From: a bacterium
GTDB lineage: Bacteria; Bacillota; Bacilli; Lactobacillales; Streptococcaceae
DNA: 64,000 bases
Direction of reading: 5' to 3'
Assembly: GCA_905221145.1 (NCBI GenBank)
Contig: CAJNCA010000005.1
Coordinates: 73,917-137,916 of the forward strand
Numbering within the stretch: position 1 is the stretch's first letter; the number at the start of each line of letters is the position of its first letter. Positions 36,279-45,565 of this stretch are shown here, piece by piece. The position numbers and the translations under genes are program-made. Below the pieces are notes generated by a model. That model was not told the DNA's origin. It worked only from the letters and a program-made list of their open reading frames with translations, and made no database searches.

Positions 36279-37445
36279 ATGAATTACCTTGTTATTTCTC
36301 CCTACTATCCACAAAACTTTCAACAGTTTACCATCGAACTAGCCAATAAAGGTATTACCGTCTTGGGAATTGGTCAAGAGCCTTACGAGCAATTGGATGA
36401 ACCTTTACGTAATAGCCTGACAGAATATTTCCGTGTTGATAATCTTGAGAACACAGACGAAGTCAAACGTGCAGTTGCTTTTCTCTTTTATAAGCATGGC
36501 CCAATTGACCGCATCGAATCCCACAATGAATATTGGTTAGAGTTGGACGCAGCACTCAGAGAACAATTCAATGTTTTTGGTGCCAAATCAGAGGATCTCA
36601 AAAAGACGAAATATAAGTCTGAAATGAAGAAACTTTTCAAAAAAGCTGGTGTCCCTGTAGTCCCTGGAGCTGTTATTAAGACGGAAGCAGATGTGGATCA
36701 AGCAGTGAAAGAAATCGGCCTTCCAATGATTGCTAAACCAGATAATGGAGTGGGAGCAGCCGCAACCTTTAAGCTCGAGACAGAAGATGATATCAATCAC
36801 TTCAAGCAAGAATGGAACCATTCGACCGTTTATTTCTTTGAAAAATTTGTCACTTCTAGTGAAATCTGTACCTTTGATGGGCTTGTGGACAAGGATGGTA
36901 AGATTGTCTTTTCAACAACCTTCGACTACGCCTATACACCGCTTGATCTCATGATCTACAAGATGGACAACTCCTATTACGTTCTCAAGGATATGGATCC
37001 TAAATTACGTAAATATGGTGAGGCTATCGTCAAAGAATTTGGTATGAGAGAACGGTTCTTCCATATTGAGTTCTTCCGTGAGGGGGACGATTACATTGCC
37101 ATTGAGTACAATAACCGTCCTGCAGGTGGTTTTACCATTGATGTTTATAACTTTGCCCACTCTTTGGATCTCTATCGTGGCTATGCGGCGATTGTCGCAG
37201 GAGAAGAGTTCCCAGCGTCAGAATTTGAACCGCAGTATTGTTTGGCTACTTCTCGCCGTGCAAATGCACATTATGTCTATTCAGAAGAGGATTTGCTTGC
37301 CAAATATAGCCAGCAGTTCAAGGTTAAAAAAATCATGCCAGCTGCCTTCGCAGAACTTCAAGGAGATTACCTTTATATGCTGACAACTCCGAGTCGACAA
37401 GAAATGAATCAGATGATTGCTGATTTCGGACAACGTCAAGAATAA
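36279..37445 (+). CDS. ATP-grasp domain protein
   Basis: A 388-aa ligase-like protein. The N-terminal Rossmann-type part (LVISPYYPQNFQQFTIELANKGITVLGIG) resembles the pre-ATP-grasp domain of carbamoyl-phosphate synthetase and biotin carboxylase relatives. The ATP-grasp fold follows with LPMIAKPDNGVGAAATFKL near 148-166, VYFFEKFVTSSEICTFDG near 185 and FFREGDDYIAIEYNNRPAGGFTID near 265-288 (Mg2+-binding Glu/Asn). Such enzymes join a carboxylate to an amine or thiol through an acyl phosphate. It ends a three-gene unit with two esterases and is followed by a terminator. Confidence 0.85.
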   Translation: MNYLVISPYYPQNFQQFTIELANKGITVLGIGQEPYEQLDEPLRNSLTEYFRVDNLENTDEVKRAVAFLFYKHGPIDRIESHNEYWLELDAALREQFNVFGAKSEDLKKTKYKSEMKKLFKKAGVPVVPGAVIKTEADVDQAVKEIGLPMIAKPDNGVGAAATFKLETEDDINHFKQEWNHSTVYFFEKFVTSSEICTFDGLVDKDGKIVFSTTFDYAYTPLDLMIYKMDNSYYVLKDMDPKLRKYGEAIVKEFGMRERFFHIEFFREGDDYIAIEYNNRPAGGFTIDVYNFAHSLDLYRGYAAIVAGEEFPASEFEPQYCLATSRRANAHYVYSEEDLLAKYSQQFKVKKIMPAAFAELQGDYLYMLTTPSRQEMNQMIADFGQRQE

Positions 37446-37452
37446 GAACTAT

Positions 37453-37490
37453 CGGATTAAGGAGAATGACCTTCTTAATCCTTTTGTTTT
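37453..37490 (+). terminator. terminator of the esterase/ATP-grasp unit
   Basis: GGATTAAG and CTTAATCC are perfect arms, followed by TTTTGTTTTTTT. Confidence 0.82.
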
Positions 37491-37604
37491 TTTATAAGAA
37501 ATAAAACCGCTTTCTTATATATTCTTTTAGAAAACCTGTTGCTAAAAGATATAAAAATTGATAGAATAAGGATTGTCTAAAAAATTTTAAGGAGAATCTA
37601 TCAA

Positions 37605-38510
37605 ATGGATTTCACATGGGCAATTAAATATGCCACTGAATTTTTGGGAACTGCTATTTTGATCATTCTTGGTAATGGTGCAGTTGCCAACGTTGAACTT
37701 AAAGGTACGAAAGGTCACCAAAGTGGCTGGATCGTTATCGCTGTTGGTTACGGTATGGGGGTTATGATCCCAGCCTTGATGTTTGGTAACGTATCTGGAA
37801 ACCACATCAACCCAGCCTTCACTCTTGGACTTGCGATCAGCGGTCTCTTCCCTTGGGCACAAGTTGCGCCTTATATCATCGCACAAGTTTTGGGTGCTAT
37901 CTTTGGTCAAGCCTTGGTTGTGGCAACACACCGCCCATATTACTTGAAAACTGAAAATCCAAACAATATCTTGGGTACTTTCTCAACAATTTCAAGTTTG
38001 GATAATGGTACAAAAGAATCACACTTTGCGTCAACTATTAATGGTTTTGTAAACGAGTTTGTTGGTTCATTTGTTCTTTTCTTTGCAGCCCTTGGTATGA
38101 CTAAAAACTTCTTTGGTGCTGAATTAGTATCAAAAGCACAAGTAGCTATTAATGCTCAAGTTGCTCAAGCAACTACTCAAGGTCAAACAATTCCTCAAGA
38201 GCAAGTAACAGCAGCACTTGACCAAGCTAAAGAGCAAGTAGCACCATTTATGACATCTGGTCTTGGAATTGCTCACTTGGCACTTGGTTTCCTTGTTATG
38301 GCCTTAGTAACATCACTTGGTGGACCTACAGGACCTGCCTTGAACCCAGCCCGTGACTTTGGACCACGTCTCCTGCATGCTTTCCTTCCAAAATCAGTTC
38401 TTGGTGAGCACAAAGGGGATTCAAAATGGTGGTATTCTTGGGTACCAGTAGTAGCACCTATCGCAGCAGCAATTGCGGCAGTAGCTATCTTCAAATTCCT
38501 TTACCTATAA
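37605..38510 (+). CDS. aquaporin/glycerol facilitator
   Basis: A 301-aa channel of the MIP family with six helices. Both pore loops are present: NHINPAFTLG near 65-74 and GPALNPARDFGPRL near 242-255. The second loop has Asp after Arg (NPARD), the glycerol-facilitator mark. A long polar insert rich in Gln and Ala (about 180-210, AQVAINAQVAQATTQGQTIPQ) lies between helices, as in lactococcal and streptococcal GlpF-like proteins. AAGGAG precedes the ATG; it is a single-gene unit. Confidence 0.93.
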   Translation: MDFTWAIKYATEFLGTAILIILGNGAVANVELKGTKGHQSGWIVIAVGYGMGVMIPALMFGNVSGNHINPAFTLGLAISGLFPWAQVAPYIIAQVLGAIFGQALVVATHRPYYLKTENPNNILGTFSTISSLDNGTKESHFASTINGFVNEFVGSFVLFFAALGMTKNFFGAELVSKAQVAINAQVAQATTQGQTIPQEQVTAALDQAKEQVAPFMTSGLGIAHLALGFLVMALVTSLGGPTGPALNPARDFGPRLLHAFLPKSVLGEHKGDSKWWYSWVPVVAPIAAAIAAVAIFKFLYL

Positions 38511-38517
38511 GAAATTG

Positions 38518-38542
38518 AAACCGAGGAAATCCTCGGTTTTTT
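38518..38542 (+). terminator. aquaporin gene terminator
   Basis: AAACCGAGG-AAAT-CCTCGGTTTTTT, a compact GC stem with T-run. Confidence 0.9.
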
Positions 38543-38634
38543 AGATGCAATTTTACGAAAAATCGGTAAATTTGAGCATAATATCTTGTAAAAAATTCTA
38601 AAATCCTATAAAATAAAAAGTGATGGAGGAATTT

Positions 38635-39360
38635 ATGAATGTAAATCAAATTGTACGGATTATTCCTACTTTAAAAGTTAATAATAGAAAATTAAATGAA
38701 ACATTTTATATTGAAACCCTTGGCATGAAGGCCTTGTTAGAGGAATCAGCCTTTCTATCACTAGGGGACCAAACTGGTCTTGAAAGGCTGGTTTTAGAAG
38801 AAGCTCCAAGTATGCGTACTCGTAAGGTAGAAGGAAGAAAAAAACTAGCTAGATTGATTGTCAAGGTAGAAAATCCCTTGGAAATCGAAGGCCTCTTATC
38901 TAAAACAGATTCGATTCATCAATTATATAAAGGTCAAAACGGCTACGCTTTTGAAATTTTTTCACCAGAAGATGATTTGATTTTGATTCATGCAGAAGAT
39001 GATAGAGAAAGCCTAGTAGAAGTAGAAGAAAAGCCTGAATTTCAAACAGATTTGGAATCAATCTCTTTAAGTAAATTTGAGATTTCTATGGAATTACATT
39101 TCCCAACTGATGTCGAAAGTCTCTTGGAACCATCTGAAATTGGGGCATCACTTGGTTTTATCCCAGCTCAGGGGCAGGATTTGACTGTGGACAATACGGT
39201 TACTTGGGACTTGTCTATGCTCAAGTTCTTGGTCAATGAACTAGATATAGCAAGTCTGCGCCAGAAGTTTGAGTCTACCGAATATTTTATTCCTAAGTCT
39301 GAAAAATTCTTCCTTGGTAAAGATAGAAATAATGTTGAATTGTGGTTTGAAGAAGTATGA
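38635..39360 (+). CDS. cppA: CppA-family protein (glyoxalase/VOC fold)
   Basis: A 241-aa protein of the streptococcal CppA family, described in the literature as a C3-degrading proteinase. The sequence is built of two vicinal-oxygen-chelate (glyoxalase-like) halves: residues about 5-115 (IIPTLKVNNRKLNETFYIETLGMK) and 140-240. No protease motif or signal peptide is visible, so the protease label should be held loosely. The start at 38635 is 4 nt after GGAGGA; an earlier ATG at 38620 would lie before that site. The last 4 bp overlap the next gene. Confidence 0.85.
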   Translation: MNVNQIVRIIPTLKVNNRKLNETFYIETLGMKALLEESAFLSLGDQTGLERLVLEEAPSMRTRKVEGRKKLARLIVKVENPLEIEGLLSKTDSIHQLYKGQNGYAFEIFSPEDDLILIHAEDDRESLVEVEEKPEFQTDLESISLSKFEISMELHFPTDVESLLEPSEIGASLGFIPAQGQDLTVDNTVTWDLSMLKFLVNELDIASLRQKFESTEYFIPKSEKFFLGKDRNNVELWFEEV

Positions 39361-40292
39361 AGTGGACCAAGATTATTAAAAAAATAGAAGAACAAATCGA
39401 GGCAGGGATTTATCCCGGAGCCTCTTTTGCGTATTTTAAGGACCATCAATGGACGGAGATCTATGTAGGCCAGAGTGACCCAGAACATGGCTTGGATACT
39501 GAGGCAGGACTAGTTTACGACCTAGCTAGTGTCAGTAAGGTTGTTGGGGTTGGTACTGTTTTCACCTTCTTGTGGGAAAAAGGTCAATTAGATATTGACA
39601 GACCAGTAACCGATTTTTTACCTGAAAGTGATTATCCAGATATCACTATTCGCCAGCTCTTGACTCACGCAACAGATCTTGATCCATTTATTCCTAATCG
39701 TGATCTTTTGACAGCTTCAGAATTAAAGGAAGCGATGTTTCATCTCAACAGACGAAGTCAGCCAGCCTTTCTTTATTCGGATGTTCATTTTTTGTTGTTG
39801 GGCTTTATTTTGGAAAGAATCTTCGATCAAGACTTGGATGTGATTTTACAGGAGCAAGTCTGGAAACCTTGGGGAATGACGGAAACCCAGTTTGGACCTG
39901 TTGAGCTTGCTGTTCCAACAGTCAGAGGTGTGGAGGCAGGCATAGTGCATGATCCCAAGGCTCATCTCTTGGGCAGACATGCTGGTAGTGCTGGTTTGTT
40001 TTCGACTGTAAAGGATTTACAAATCTTTTTAGAACACTATTTAGCAGATGATTTTGCAAGAGACTTGAGTCAGAATTTTTCTCCTTTAGATGACAAGGAA
40101 CGTTCTTTAGCATGGAATTTAGAAGGAGATTGGCTAGACCATACGGGCTATACAGGTACCTTTATCATGTGGAATCGTCAGAAGAAAGAAGCTGCCATTT
40201 TCCTATCGAATCGTACCTATGAAAAGGATGAGCGTGCTCAATGGATTGTAGACCGTAACCAAGTTATGGACTTGATTCGTAAAGAAGAGTAA
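39357..40292 (+). CDS. serine beta-lactamase-fold hydrolase
   Basis: A 311-aa protein of the beta-lactamase/class C esterase family. The Ser-x-x-Lys motif is SVSK near 61 (LASVSKVVGVG), and the Tyr-containing second motif is probably LYSDVHFLLLG near 142. DHTGYTGTF near 261 stands for the third motif. No signal peptide, so a cytoplasmic esterase or peptidase is likelier than a resistance enzyme. It overlaps cppA by 4 bp and is 8 bp before the EamA gene, so the three form an operon. Confidence 0.88.
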   Translation: MKWTKIIKKIEEQIEAGIYPGASFAYFKDHQWTEIYVGQSDPEHGLDTEAGLVYDLASVSKVVGVGTVFTFLWEKGQLDIDRPVTDFLPESDYPDITIRQLLTHATDLDPFIPNRDLLTASELKEAMFHLNRRSQPAFLYSDVHFLLLGFILERIFDQDLDVILQEQVWKPWGMTETQFGPVELAVPTVRGVEAGIVHDPKAHLLGRHAGSAGLFSTVKDLQIFLEHYLADDFARDLSQNFSPLDDKERSLAWNLEGDWLDHTGYTGTFIMWNRQKKEAAIFLSNRTYEKDERAQWIVDRNQVMDLIRKEE

Positions 40293-40300
40293 GGAGAGAC

Positions 40301-41197
40301 ATGTCAAACATTTTAAAAGGGACTTTATTAACAGTTGTGGCTGGTATTGCTTGGGGATTGTCAGGAACGAGTGGCCAATACCTGATGGCACACGGAATTT
40401 CGACTCTGGTCTTGACCAACTTACGCCTTTTAATCGCTGGTGGGATTCTCATGTTCTTGGCTTATGCTACTGCAAAGGATAAAATGCTAGCCTTTTTAAA
40501 GGATAGAAAGAGTTTGCTGTCTCTTCTCGTTTTTGCTCTGATTGGTCTTTTTCTCAACCAATTCGCCTATCTGTCTGCTATTCAGGAAACCAATGCAGGT
40601 ACCGCAACGGTCCTTCAGTATGTTTGTCCTGTTGGGATTTTGATTTATAGCTGTATCAAGGATAAGGTGGCACCGACCCTGGCAGAGATTATTTCAATCA
40701 TATTAGCCATTGGAGGGACCTTCCTCATTGCGACCCATGGGCAACTTGACCAGTTATCCATTACACCTTCTGGCCTATTCTGGGGTCTCTTTTCTGCCTG
40801 GACTTATGCTCTGTATATCATTTTGCCCATAGCCTTGATTAAGAAGTGGGGGAGTAGCTTGGTTATTGGTGTGGGAATGGTTATAGCAGGTTTGGTCGCC
40901 CTTCCTTTTACAGGAGTTCTACAGGCTACCATTCCAACTAGTCTTGATTTCCTCCTTGCTTTTGCGGGTATTATCCTTATCGGGACTGTCTTTGCCTATA
41001 CAGCCTTCCTAAAAGGAGCCAGTCTGATTGGACCGGTCAAGTCAAGTTTGTTGGCTTCAATTGAGCCAATTTCAGCGGTTTTCTTTGCCTTCCTAATCAT
41101 GAATGAACAATTTTATCCTATTGATTTTCTTGGAATGGCAATGATATTAGTTGCTGTAACTCTGATTTCTTTGAAAGATTTACTCTTAGAAAAATAA
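40301..41197 (+). CDS. EamA/DMT-family transporter
   Basis: A 298-aa inner-membrane protein with ten predicted helices in two EamA repeats (about 5-140 and 150-290). The second repeat has the typical GLFSAWTYALYIILP and LIGPVKSSLLASIEPISAVFFAFL. Members export amino acids, nucleobases or other metabolites; the substrate is unknown. AAGGAGAG precedes the ATG. Confidence 0.9.
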   Translation: MSNILKGTLLTVVAGIAWGLSGTSGQYLMAHGISTLVLTNLRLLIAGGILMFLAYATAKDKMLAFLKDRKSLLSLLVFALIGLFLNQFAYLSAIQETNAGTATVLQYVCPVGILIYSCIKDKVAPTLAEIISIILAIGGTFLIATHGQLDQLSITPSGLFWGLFSAWTYALYIILPIALIKKWGSSLVIGVGMVIAGLVALPFTGVLQATIPTSLDFLLAFAGIILIGTVFAYTAFLKGASLIGPVKSSLLASIEPISAVFFAFLIMNEQFYPIDFLGMAMILVAVTLISLKDLLLEK

Positions 41198-41198
41198 A

Positions 41199-41231
41199 AA
41201 AGCCTCTTTGTTTGTGACAGAGAGGTTTTAT
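41199..41231 (+). terminator. terminator of the cppA operon
   Basis: AAAAAGCCTCT and AGAGAGGTTTT pair across a GTTTGTGAC-type loop. Confidence 0.7.
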
Positions 41232-41241
41232 GTAGTATTTT

Positions 41242-41391
41242 ATACTCAATGAAAATCAAAGAGCAAACTAGGAAACTAGCCGCAGGTTGCTCAAAGCACT
41301 GCTTTGAGGTTGTAGATAGAACTGACGAAGTCAGTAACATATATACGGCAAGGAGACGTTGACGCGGTTTGAAGAGATTTTCGAAGAGTAT
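41242..41391 (-). repeat. BOX element, boxA-boxB-boxC
   Basis: Bounded by ATACTCAATGAAAATC and GATTTTCGAAGAGTAT, with one boxB (CTCAAAGCACTGCTTTGAGG...GAACTGACGAAGTCA). Its last base is the first base of the complement of the gntR stop codon, so the repeat abuts the end of that gene exactly. Confidence 0.93.
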
Positions 41392-42098
41392 TAATTGTTT
41401 TCAAGATAAAATTCAAATCGTTCGCCTACATATTGACTTTTTACGTATTCAAAAGCTGTCCCATCTTCTAGGTAAGAAACCTGAGTCAAACCAAGAATAG
41501 CATGTCCTTTTTCAACTTCCAAATAGTGGGCAATCTTTTCTTTAGCGAGGCGAGCATAAATAGTCTGCTGTGATTTACCAATGCGGTAGCCGTGTTTTTG
41601 CAGGGTTTGGAAGAAATGACTGGTGATTTCTTCTTTTTTAAAGTCCTTAATGAATTTTTCAGGAATAGAAGCAACCTCATAAACCAGAGGAACTTGGTCA
41701 GCATAGCGTACCCGCTCCATTCGTATAATATTCTCCGTTGGAGAAATTCCTAGTTTAGCAACCTCCTGCTCATTAGGAATAGTTTTTCTGTAGGAAATGA
41801 GCTGGCTAGAGGGAACTTTACCTTGAGACTTAACAATTTCAGTAAAACTGGTGGTCCCTCGCATCTTTTCTTGTACACGTGTACTGGAAACAAAGGTTCC
41901 ACTTCCAACACGACGCTCTAAAACGCCTTCTTCGACTAATAGAGATACAGCTTGGCGGAGGGTCATGCGACTGACCTCAAACTGCTCAGCTAAATCTCGT
42001 TCACTTGGGAGTCTTTCTCCAATAGCCCAACGGTGCTCGTCAATATCCTTTTTAATCTGATCGTGGATTTGCATATAAGCAGGTAGCATATTTTTCAC
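41391..42098 (-). CDS. GntR-family (HutC/UTRA) transcriptional regulator
   Basis: A 235-aa repressor. Residues about 5-72 form the GntR winged helix (GERLPSERDLAEQFEVSRMTLRQAVSLLVEEG). Residues about 90-230 are a UTRA effector domain (IRMERVRYADQVPLVYEVASIPEKF), usually sensing a sugar phosphate or amino sugar. It stands alone, divergent from guaA, with the BOX at its 3' end; target genes are not evident here. Confidence 0.92.
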   Translation of the reverse strand: MKNMLPAYMQIHDQIKKDIDEHRWAIGERLPSERDLAEQFEVSRMTLRQAVSLLVEEGVLERRVGSGTFVSSTRVQEKMRGTTSFTEIVKSQGKVPSSQLISYRKTIPNEQEVAKLGISPTENIIRMERVRYADQVPLVYEVASIPEKFIKDFKKEEITSHFFQTLQKHGYRIGKSQQTIYARLAKEKIAHYLEVEKGHAILGLTQVSYLEDGTAFEYVKSQYVGERFEFYLENN

Positions 42099-42230
42099 TT
42101 CATTTCTATCTTTTCTCTATTGTACCCCAATAAACTAGAAAAAGTCAAACTTCGCCTTGTTTAGTTGGTAATTCGCCCTTATTTGTGATAGAATATTGAA
42201 AAAAGATATTTCTTTTGAGAAAGGAAAAAG

Positions 42231-43793
42231 ATGAGCAACATTTCAACTGATTTGCAAGATGTAGAAAAAATCATCGTATTGGACTATGGTAGCCAGTACA
42301 ACCAGCTGATTTCACGCCGTATCCGTGAGATTGGTGTGTTTTCAGAACTAAAAAGCCATAAAATTTCAGCTGCTGAAGTTCGTGAAATCAACCCTGTAGG
42401 AATTATCCTTTCAGGTGGTCCAAATTCTGTATACGAAGATGGTTCATTCGATATTGACCCAGAAATCTTCGAACTGGGAATTCCTATTTTGGGAATCTGT
42501 TACGGTATGCAGTTGTTAACTCATAAACTTGGAGGAAAAGTTGTTCCTGCAGGTGATGCTGGAAATCGTGAATATGGTCAATCAACTCTTACTCACACAC
42601 CATCAGCTCTTTTTGAATCAACACCTGATAAACAGACTGTTTTGATGAGCCATGGTGATGCGGTTACTGAGATTCCTGCTGACTTTGTTCGTACTGGAAC
42701 ATCAGCTGACTGCCCTTATGCAGCCATTGAAAACCCAGATAAACACATTTACGGTATCCAATTCCACCCAGAAGTTCGTCATTCTGTATACGGAAATGAT
42801 ATCCTTCGTAACTTTGCCCTTAACATCTGTAAGGCTAAAGGCGACTGGTCGATGGATAACTTCATCGACATGCAAATTCAAAAAATTCGTGAAACAGTCG
42901 GTGACAAACGTGTTCTTCTCGGTCTATCAGGTGGCGTTGACTCTTCAGTTGTTGGTGTTCTTCTTCAAAAAGCAATTGGCGATCAATTGATCTGTATATT
43001 TGTGGATCACGGTCTTCTTCGTAAAGGAGAAGCGGATCAAGTTATGGACATGCTTGGTGGTAAGTTTGGTTTGAATATCGTCAAAGCAGACGCAGCTAAG
43101 CGTTTCCTTGACAAACTTGCTGGTGTTTCTGACCCTGAACAAAAACGTAAAATCATCGGTAACGAGTTTGTCTATGTCTTTGATGACGAAGCAAGTAAGC
43201 TCAAAGATGTGAAATTCCTTGCTCAAGGAACTCTTTATACAGACGTTATCGAGTCTGGTACAGATACAGCTCAGACGATCAAGTCACACCACAACGTGGG
43301 TGGTCTTCCAGAAGACATGCAGTTTGAATTGATTGAACCACTCAATACTCTTTATAAAGATGAGGTTCGTGCCCTTGGTACAGAGCTTGGTATGCCAGAC
43401 CATATCGTATGGCGCCAACCATTCCCAGGACCAGGTCTTGCTATCCGTGTCATGGGTGAAATAACTGAGGAGAAACTGGAAACTGTTCGTGAATCAGACG
43501 CTATCCTCCGTGAAGAAATTGCCAAAGCTGGCCTTGACCGTGATATCTGGCAATACTTCACAGTTAACACAGGCGTTCGTTCAGTCGGTGTTATGGGGGA
43601 CGGTCGTACGTATGACTATACAATTGCAATCCGTGCCATCACCTCTATTGATGGTATGACTGCTGATTTTGCCAAAATTCCTTGGGATGTCCTTCAAAAG
43701 ATTTCTGTACGTATCGTAAACGAAGTGGATCATGTTAACCGCATCGTCTATGATATTACAAGTAAACCACCTGCAACAGTTGAGTGGGAGTAG
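42231..43793 (+). CDS. guaA: GMP synthase (glutamine-hydrolysing), complete copy
   Basis: Makes GMP from XMP, ATP and glutamine. The 520 aa have a class I amidotransferase domain with Cys90 in GICYGMQLL, His179 and Glu181 in FHPEVRHS, then the ATP pyrophosphatase domain with PP-loop [12 protein letters not shown] near 230, and a dimerisation domain ending EWE. AGAAAGGAAA precedes the ATG. The last 12 bases are the target site of the downstream integrative element. The last 457 bp exist again at 51408-51864 in a diverged copy. Confidence 0.97.
   Translation: MSNISTDLQDVEKIIVLDYGSQYNQLISRRIREIGVFSELKSHKISAAEVREINPVGIILSGGPNSVYEDGSFDIDPEIFELGIPILGICYGMQLLTHKLGGKVVPAGDAGNREYGQSTLTHTPSALFESTPDKQTVLMSHGDAVTEIPADFVRTGTSADCPYAAIENPDKHIYGIQFHPEVRHSVYGNDILRNFALNICKAKGDWSMDNFIDMQIQKIRETVGDKRVLLGLSGGVDSSVVGVLLQKAIGDQLICIFVDHGLLRKGEADQVMDMLGGKFGLNIVKADAAKRFLDKLAGVSDPEQKRKIIGNEFVYVFDDEASKLKDVKFLAQGTLYTDVIESGTDTAQTIKSHHNVGGLPEDMQFELIEPLNTLYKDEVRALGTELGMPDHIVWRQPFPGPGLAIRVMGEITEEKLETVRESDAILREEIAKAGLDRDIWQYFTVNTGVRSVGVMGDGRTYDYTIAIRAITSIDGMTADFAKIPWDVLQKISVRIVNEVDHVNRIVYDITSKPPATVEWE
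43337..43793 (+). repeat. left copy of the 457-bp guaA 3' duplication
   Basis: Aligns without gaps to 51408-51864, with about 27 substitutions by eye (about 94% identity), all at third codon positions and all silent but one (Asp to Glu). Bases 43485-43612 are identical in both copies. Confidence 0.92.
43782..43793 (+). other. attachment-site sequence at the guaA 3' end (left)
   Basis: GAGTGGGAGTAG covers the last codons and stop of guaA and recurs at 51853-51864. Tn5801-type elements integrate at this guaA position with an approximately 11-bp core. Confidence 0.65.
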
Positions 43794-43801
43794 TTGTAGG
43801 A

Positions 43802-43850
43802 GAGCTAGAAATCCTCTTATACCAAGGGTTTCTGGCTCTTCTTATCTTTT
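43802..43850 (+). terminator. terminator after guaA, just inside the element
   Basis: GAGCTAGAAA pairs with TTTCTGGCTC (one G-T), followed by TTCTTATCTTTTT. It would end guaA transcripts before they run antisense into int. Confidence 0.65.
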
Positions 43851-43860
43851 TACTGCACTT

Positions 43861-45054
43861 TTATTGCACTTTTTTCATTTCTTTGTTTCGCAAGTAGTCT
43901 ACAGTAAATTGATTCTTTGGTGAAGTATCATAATTTTGTTTTGCTTCTTTAAAGGAAATGGCTCCATTTAATTTGTTAGCTACCTCGAAATTACTGTTAG
44001 GATAAAGATGTCCATACGTTCCTAAAGTCGTCTCAATATCTTCGTGTCCTAGACGATCTTTAATGATAAGTGGATTTTCTCCCATACTGATTAACAAGGA
44101 AGCATGAGAATGCCGTAACCCATGGATTCTGATTCGATGGATACCAGCCAGCTTAGCATAGCGTTCAATAGCATATGATAGTGTATGTTTTTGGGTAGGA
44201 ATACCGTTATAGCTCATTACAAAGTCTGTCTGAATTAGATTTTGTTGTACTTCCTTCCATTCGGATAAATAAGTTAATGTGCATTTATCTAATACAATAT
44301 GACGAACGCTCGCCTTTGTTTTTGGTTCAACAAATCTATAATTCGATTGATTCTTGTAATAGAGTGTTTTGTTGATGGTTAGTACTCCTGAGTCAAAATC
44401 AATATCTTCCCATTGAATGGCAGTAGCTTCACCAATTCGCATTCCAGTCATAAATAAAAACCACAGAGAGATAAATAAAAAGTGTTGATAGTAATCTTCT
44501 TTGTAAATTAGAGAGATTACTTTTTCAAATTCTTCTTTTGTCCAAAATTCAATTTTAGACTTTTGCTTTTTCACATTGCCAATAATCTTAGATGGATTTG
44601 TGGTGGTTATCCCAAGGACAATTGCTCGATCCATAGCAACTGAAAATAGTCCTTGAACAGCTCTTACATAAGAAGACTTACACTTCTTTGATAATTTTAG
44701 TTGCCAATTTTGCACATCAATAGGCTCAATATCGGAAACAGCCATTTTATCAAAATAAGAGAAATGCTTCTTAATAGTTGGTAAGCGATTTTCATATGTT
44801 CTGAGCTTTACCTGTGTCTTATACCATGGAAGGAAAATTTCAAAGATATAATGTTTAAACGTCATTTTATCCTTATTCTCACTTAATTCTTCTGGTTTCA
44901 TCAATAGCAGTTTCGAATATTCTTCTCTTGCTTCTTTTTTAGTAGTGAATCCACTACGATATTTTTGAATTTTTTTCCCTTTAGAATCATAACCTAGATT
45001 TGCACGAAAATAATAGGTTCCATTCTTTGCTTTTTTTATTGGGTCTTTAACCAT
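43861..45054 (-). CDS. int: tyrosine recombinase (integrase) of the guaA-targeting element
   Basis: Site-specific recombinase of 397 aa. An N-terminal arm-binding region (about 10-50, TYYFRANLGYDSKGKKIQKYR) is followed by a SAM-like core-binding domain (about 65-155) and the catalytic domain. Catalytic residues are visible in FMTGMRIGEATAIQWEDI (Arg I), HGLRHSHASLL (His-x-x-Arg order L-R-H) and GHEDIETTLGTYGHLYP (His and the nucleophile Tyr). Orientation and position beside the guaA stop are those of Tn5801 Int. AAGGAG precedes the ATG. Confidence 0.93.
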   Translation of the reverse strand: MVKDPIKKAKNGTYYFRANLGYDSKGKKIQKYRSGFTTKKEAREEYSKLLLMKPEELSENKDKMTFKHYIFEIFLPWYKTQVKLRTYENRLPTIKKHFSYFDKMAVSDIEPIDVQNWQLKLSKKCKSSYVRAVQGLFSVAMDRAIVLGITTTNPSKIIGNVKKQKSKIEFWTKEEFEKVISLIYKEDYYQHFLFISLWFLFMTGMRIGEATAIQWEDIDFDSGVLTINKTLYYKNQSNYRFVEPKTKASVRHIVLDKCTLTYLSEWKEVQQNLIQTDFVMSYNGIPTQKHTLSYAIERYAKLAGIHRIRIHGLRHSHASLLISMGENPLIIKDRLGHEDIETTLGTYGHLYPNSNFEVANKLNGAISFKEAKQNYDTSPKNQFTVDYLRNKEMKKVQ

Positions 45055-45080
45055 AGTTTTTACTCCTTACTGTGCAAAAA

Positions 45081-45281
45081 CTACTCAGACCTGTTTTCAT
45101 TTGAAAACCGAATTCCTAGAATTTCTTCAACAGCTTCACGAGGGACTCTATCTAGCTTTCGAGATTGATAGTAGATATGCCCTTTTGTAATCATCAATTC
45201 TTTTGCTTTTTTTATGATGTCTGCTGAAAAAGAAGTTCCATATCCTAGCTCAACTAAATCCTTTTTTGTGACCGTTATCAT
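45081..45281 (-). CDS. xis: excisionase-like DUF3173 protein
   Basis: A 66-aa DNA-binding protein located 26 bp upstream of int and in the same direction, as expected for the recombination directionality factor. The sequence DLVELGYGTSFSADIIKKAKELMITKG followed by RVPREAVEEILGI is a small winged-helix type typical of DUF3173. A strong AAGGAG lies before the ATG. It should be silent in effect if the right attachment end is gone. Confidence 0.85.
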   Translation of the reverse strand: MITVTKKDLVELGYGTSFSADIIKKAKELMITKGHIYYQSRKLDRVPREAVEEILGIRFSNENRSE

Positions 45282-45361
45282 TATTACTCCTTTCCCAATT
45301 ATAGGCTAGGAAAACTCCAATATTCACCTATAATTATATCAAATAGTTTTATAATAATACA

Positions 45362-45565
45362 CTGACAAGAGAAGAATATCTTAGCAATCGAACAGCTCTA
45401 GCAAAGCTCACAGGAATTTCACTTCTGCATGGTTCTCATGTAGCCGTACCCATTGCCTGTGACGCTTCTAACGCTCGGACTATGGCTATACGGGAGTATC
45501 ATTATCACGATAAGAAAGTCATGGCAGCAATCCTGCTAAAGATTACTTTCGAATTACTAACATGA
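45362..45565 (+). other. open frame without a standard start in the xis-orf8 spacer
   Basis: The 497-bp gap 45282-45778 has no recognised gene. A 68-codon frame opens after a TAG and begins with CTG. It reads LTREEYLSNRTALAKLTG in its first part and ends FELLT at a TGA. The amino-acid make-up looks protein-like, but there is no ATG or Shine-Dalgarno, so it may be a decayed gene, a rare-start gene, or chance. Confidence 0.25.

Noticed and set aside
39357..40292. Beta-lactam resistance by the beta-lactamase-fold protein
   Set aside because: It lacks a secretion signal and sits in a housekeeping-type operon with cppA and an EamA transporter; the class C-like fold is common in esterases.
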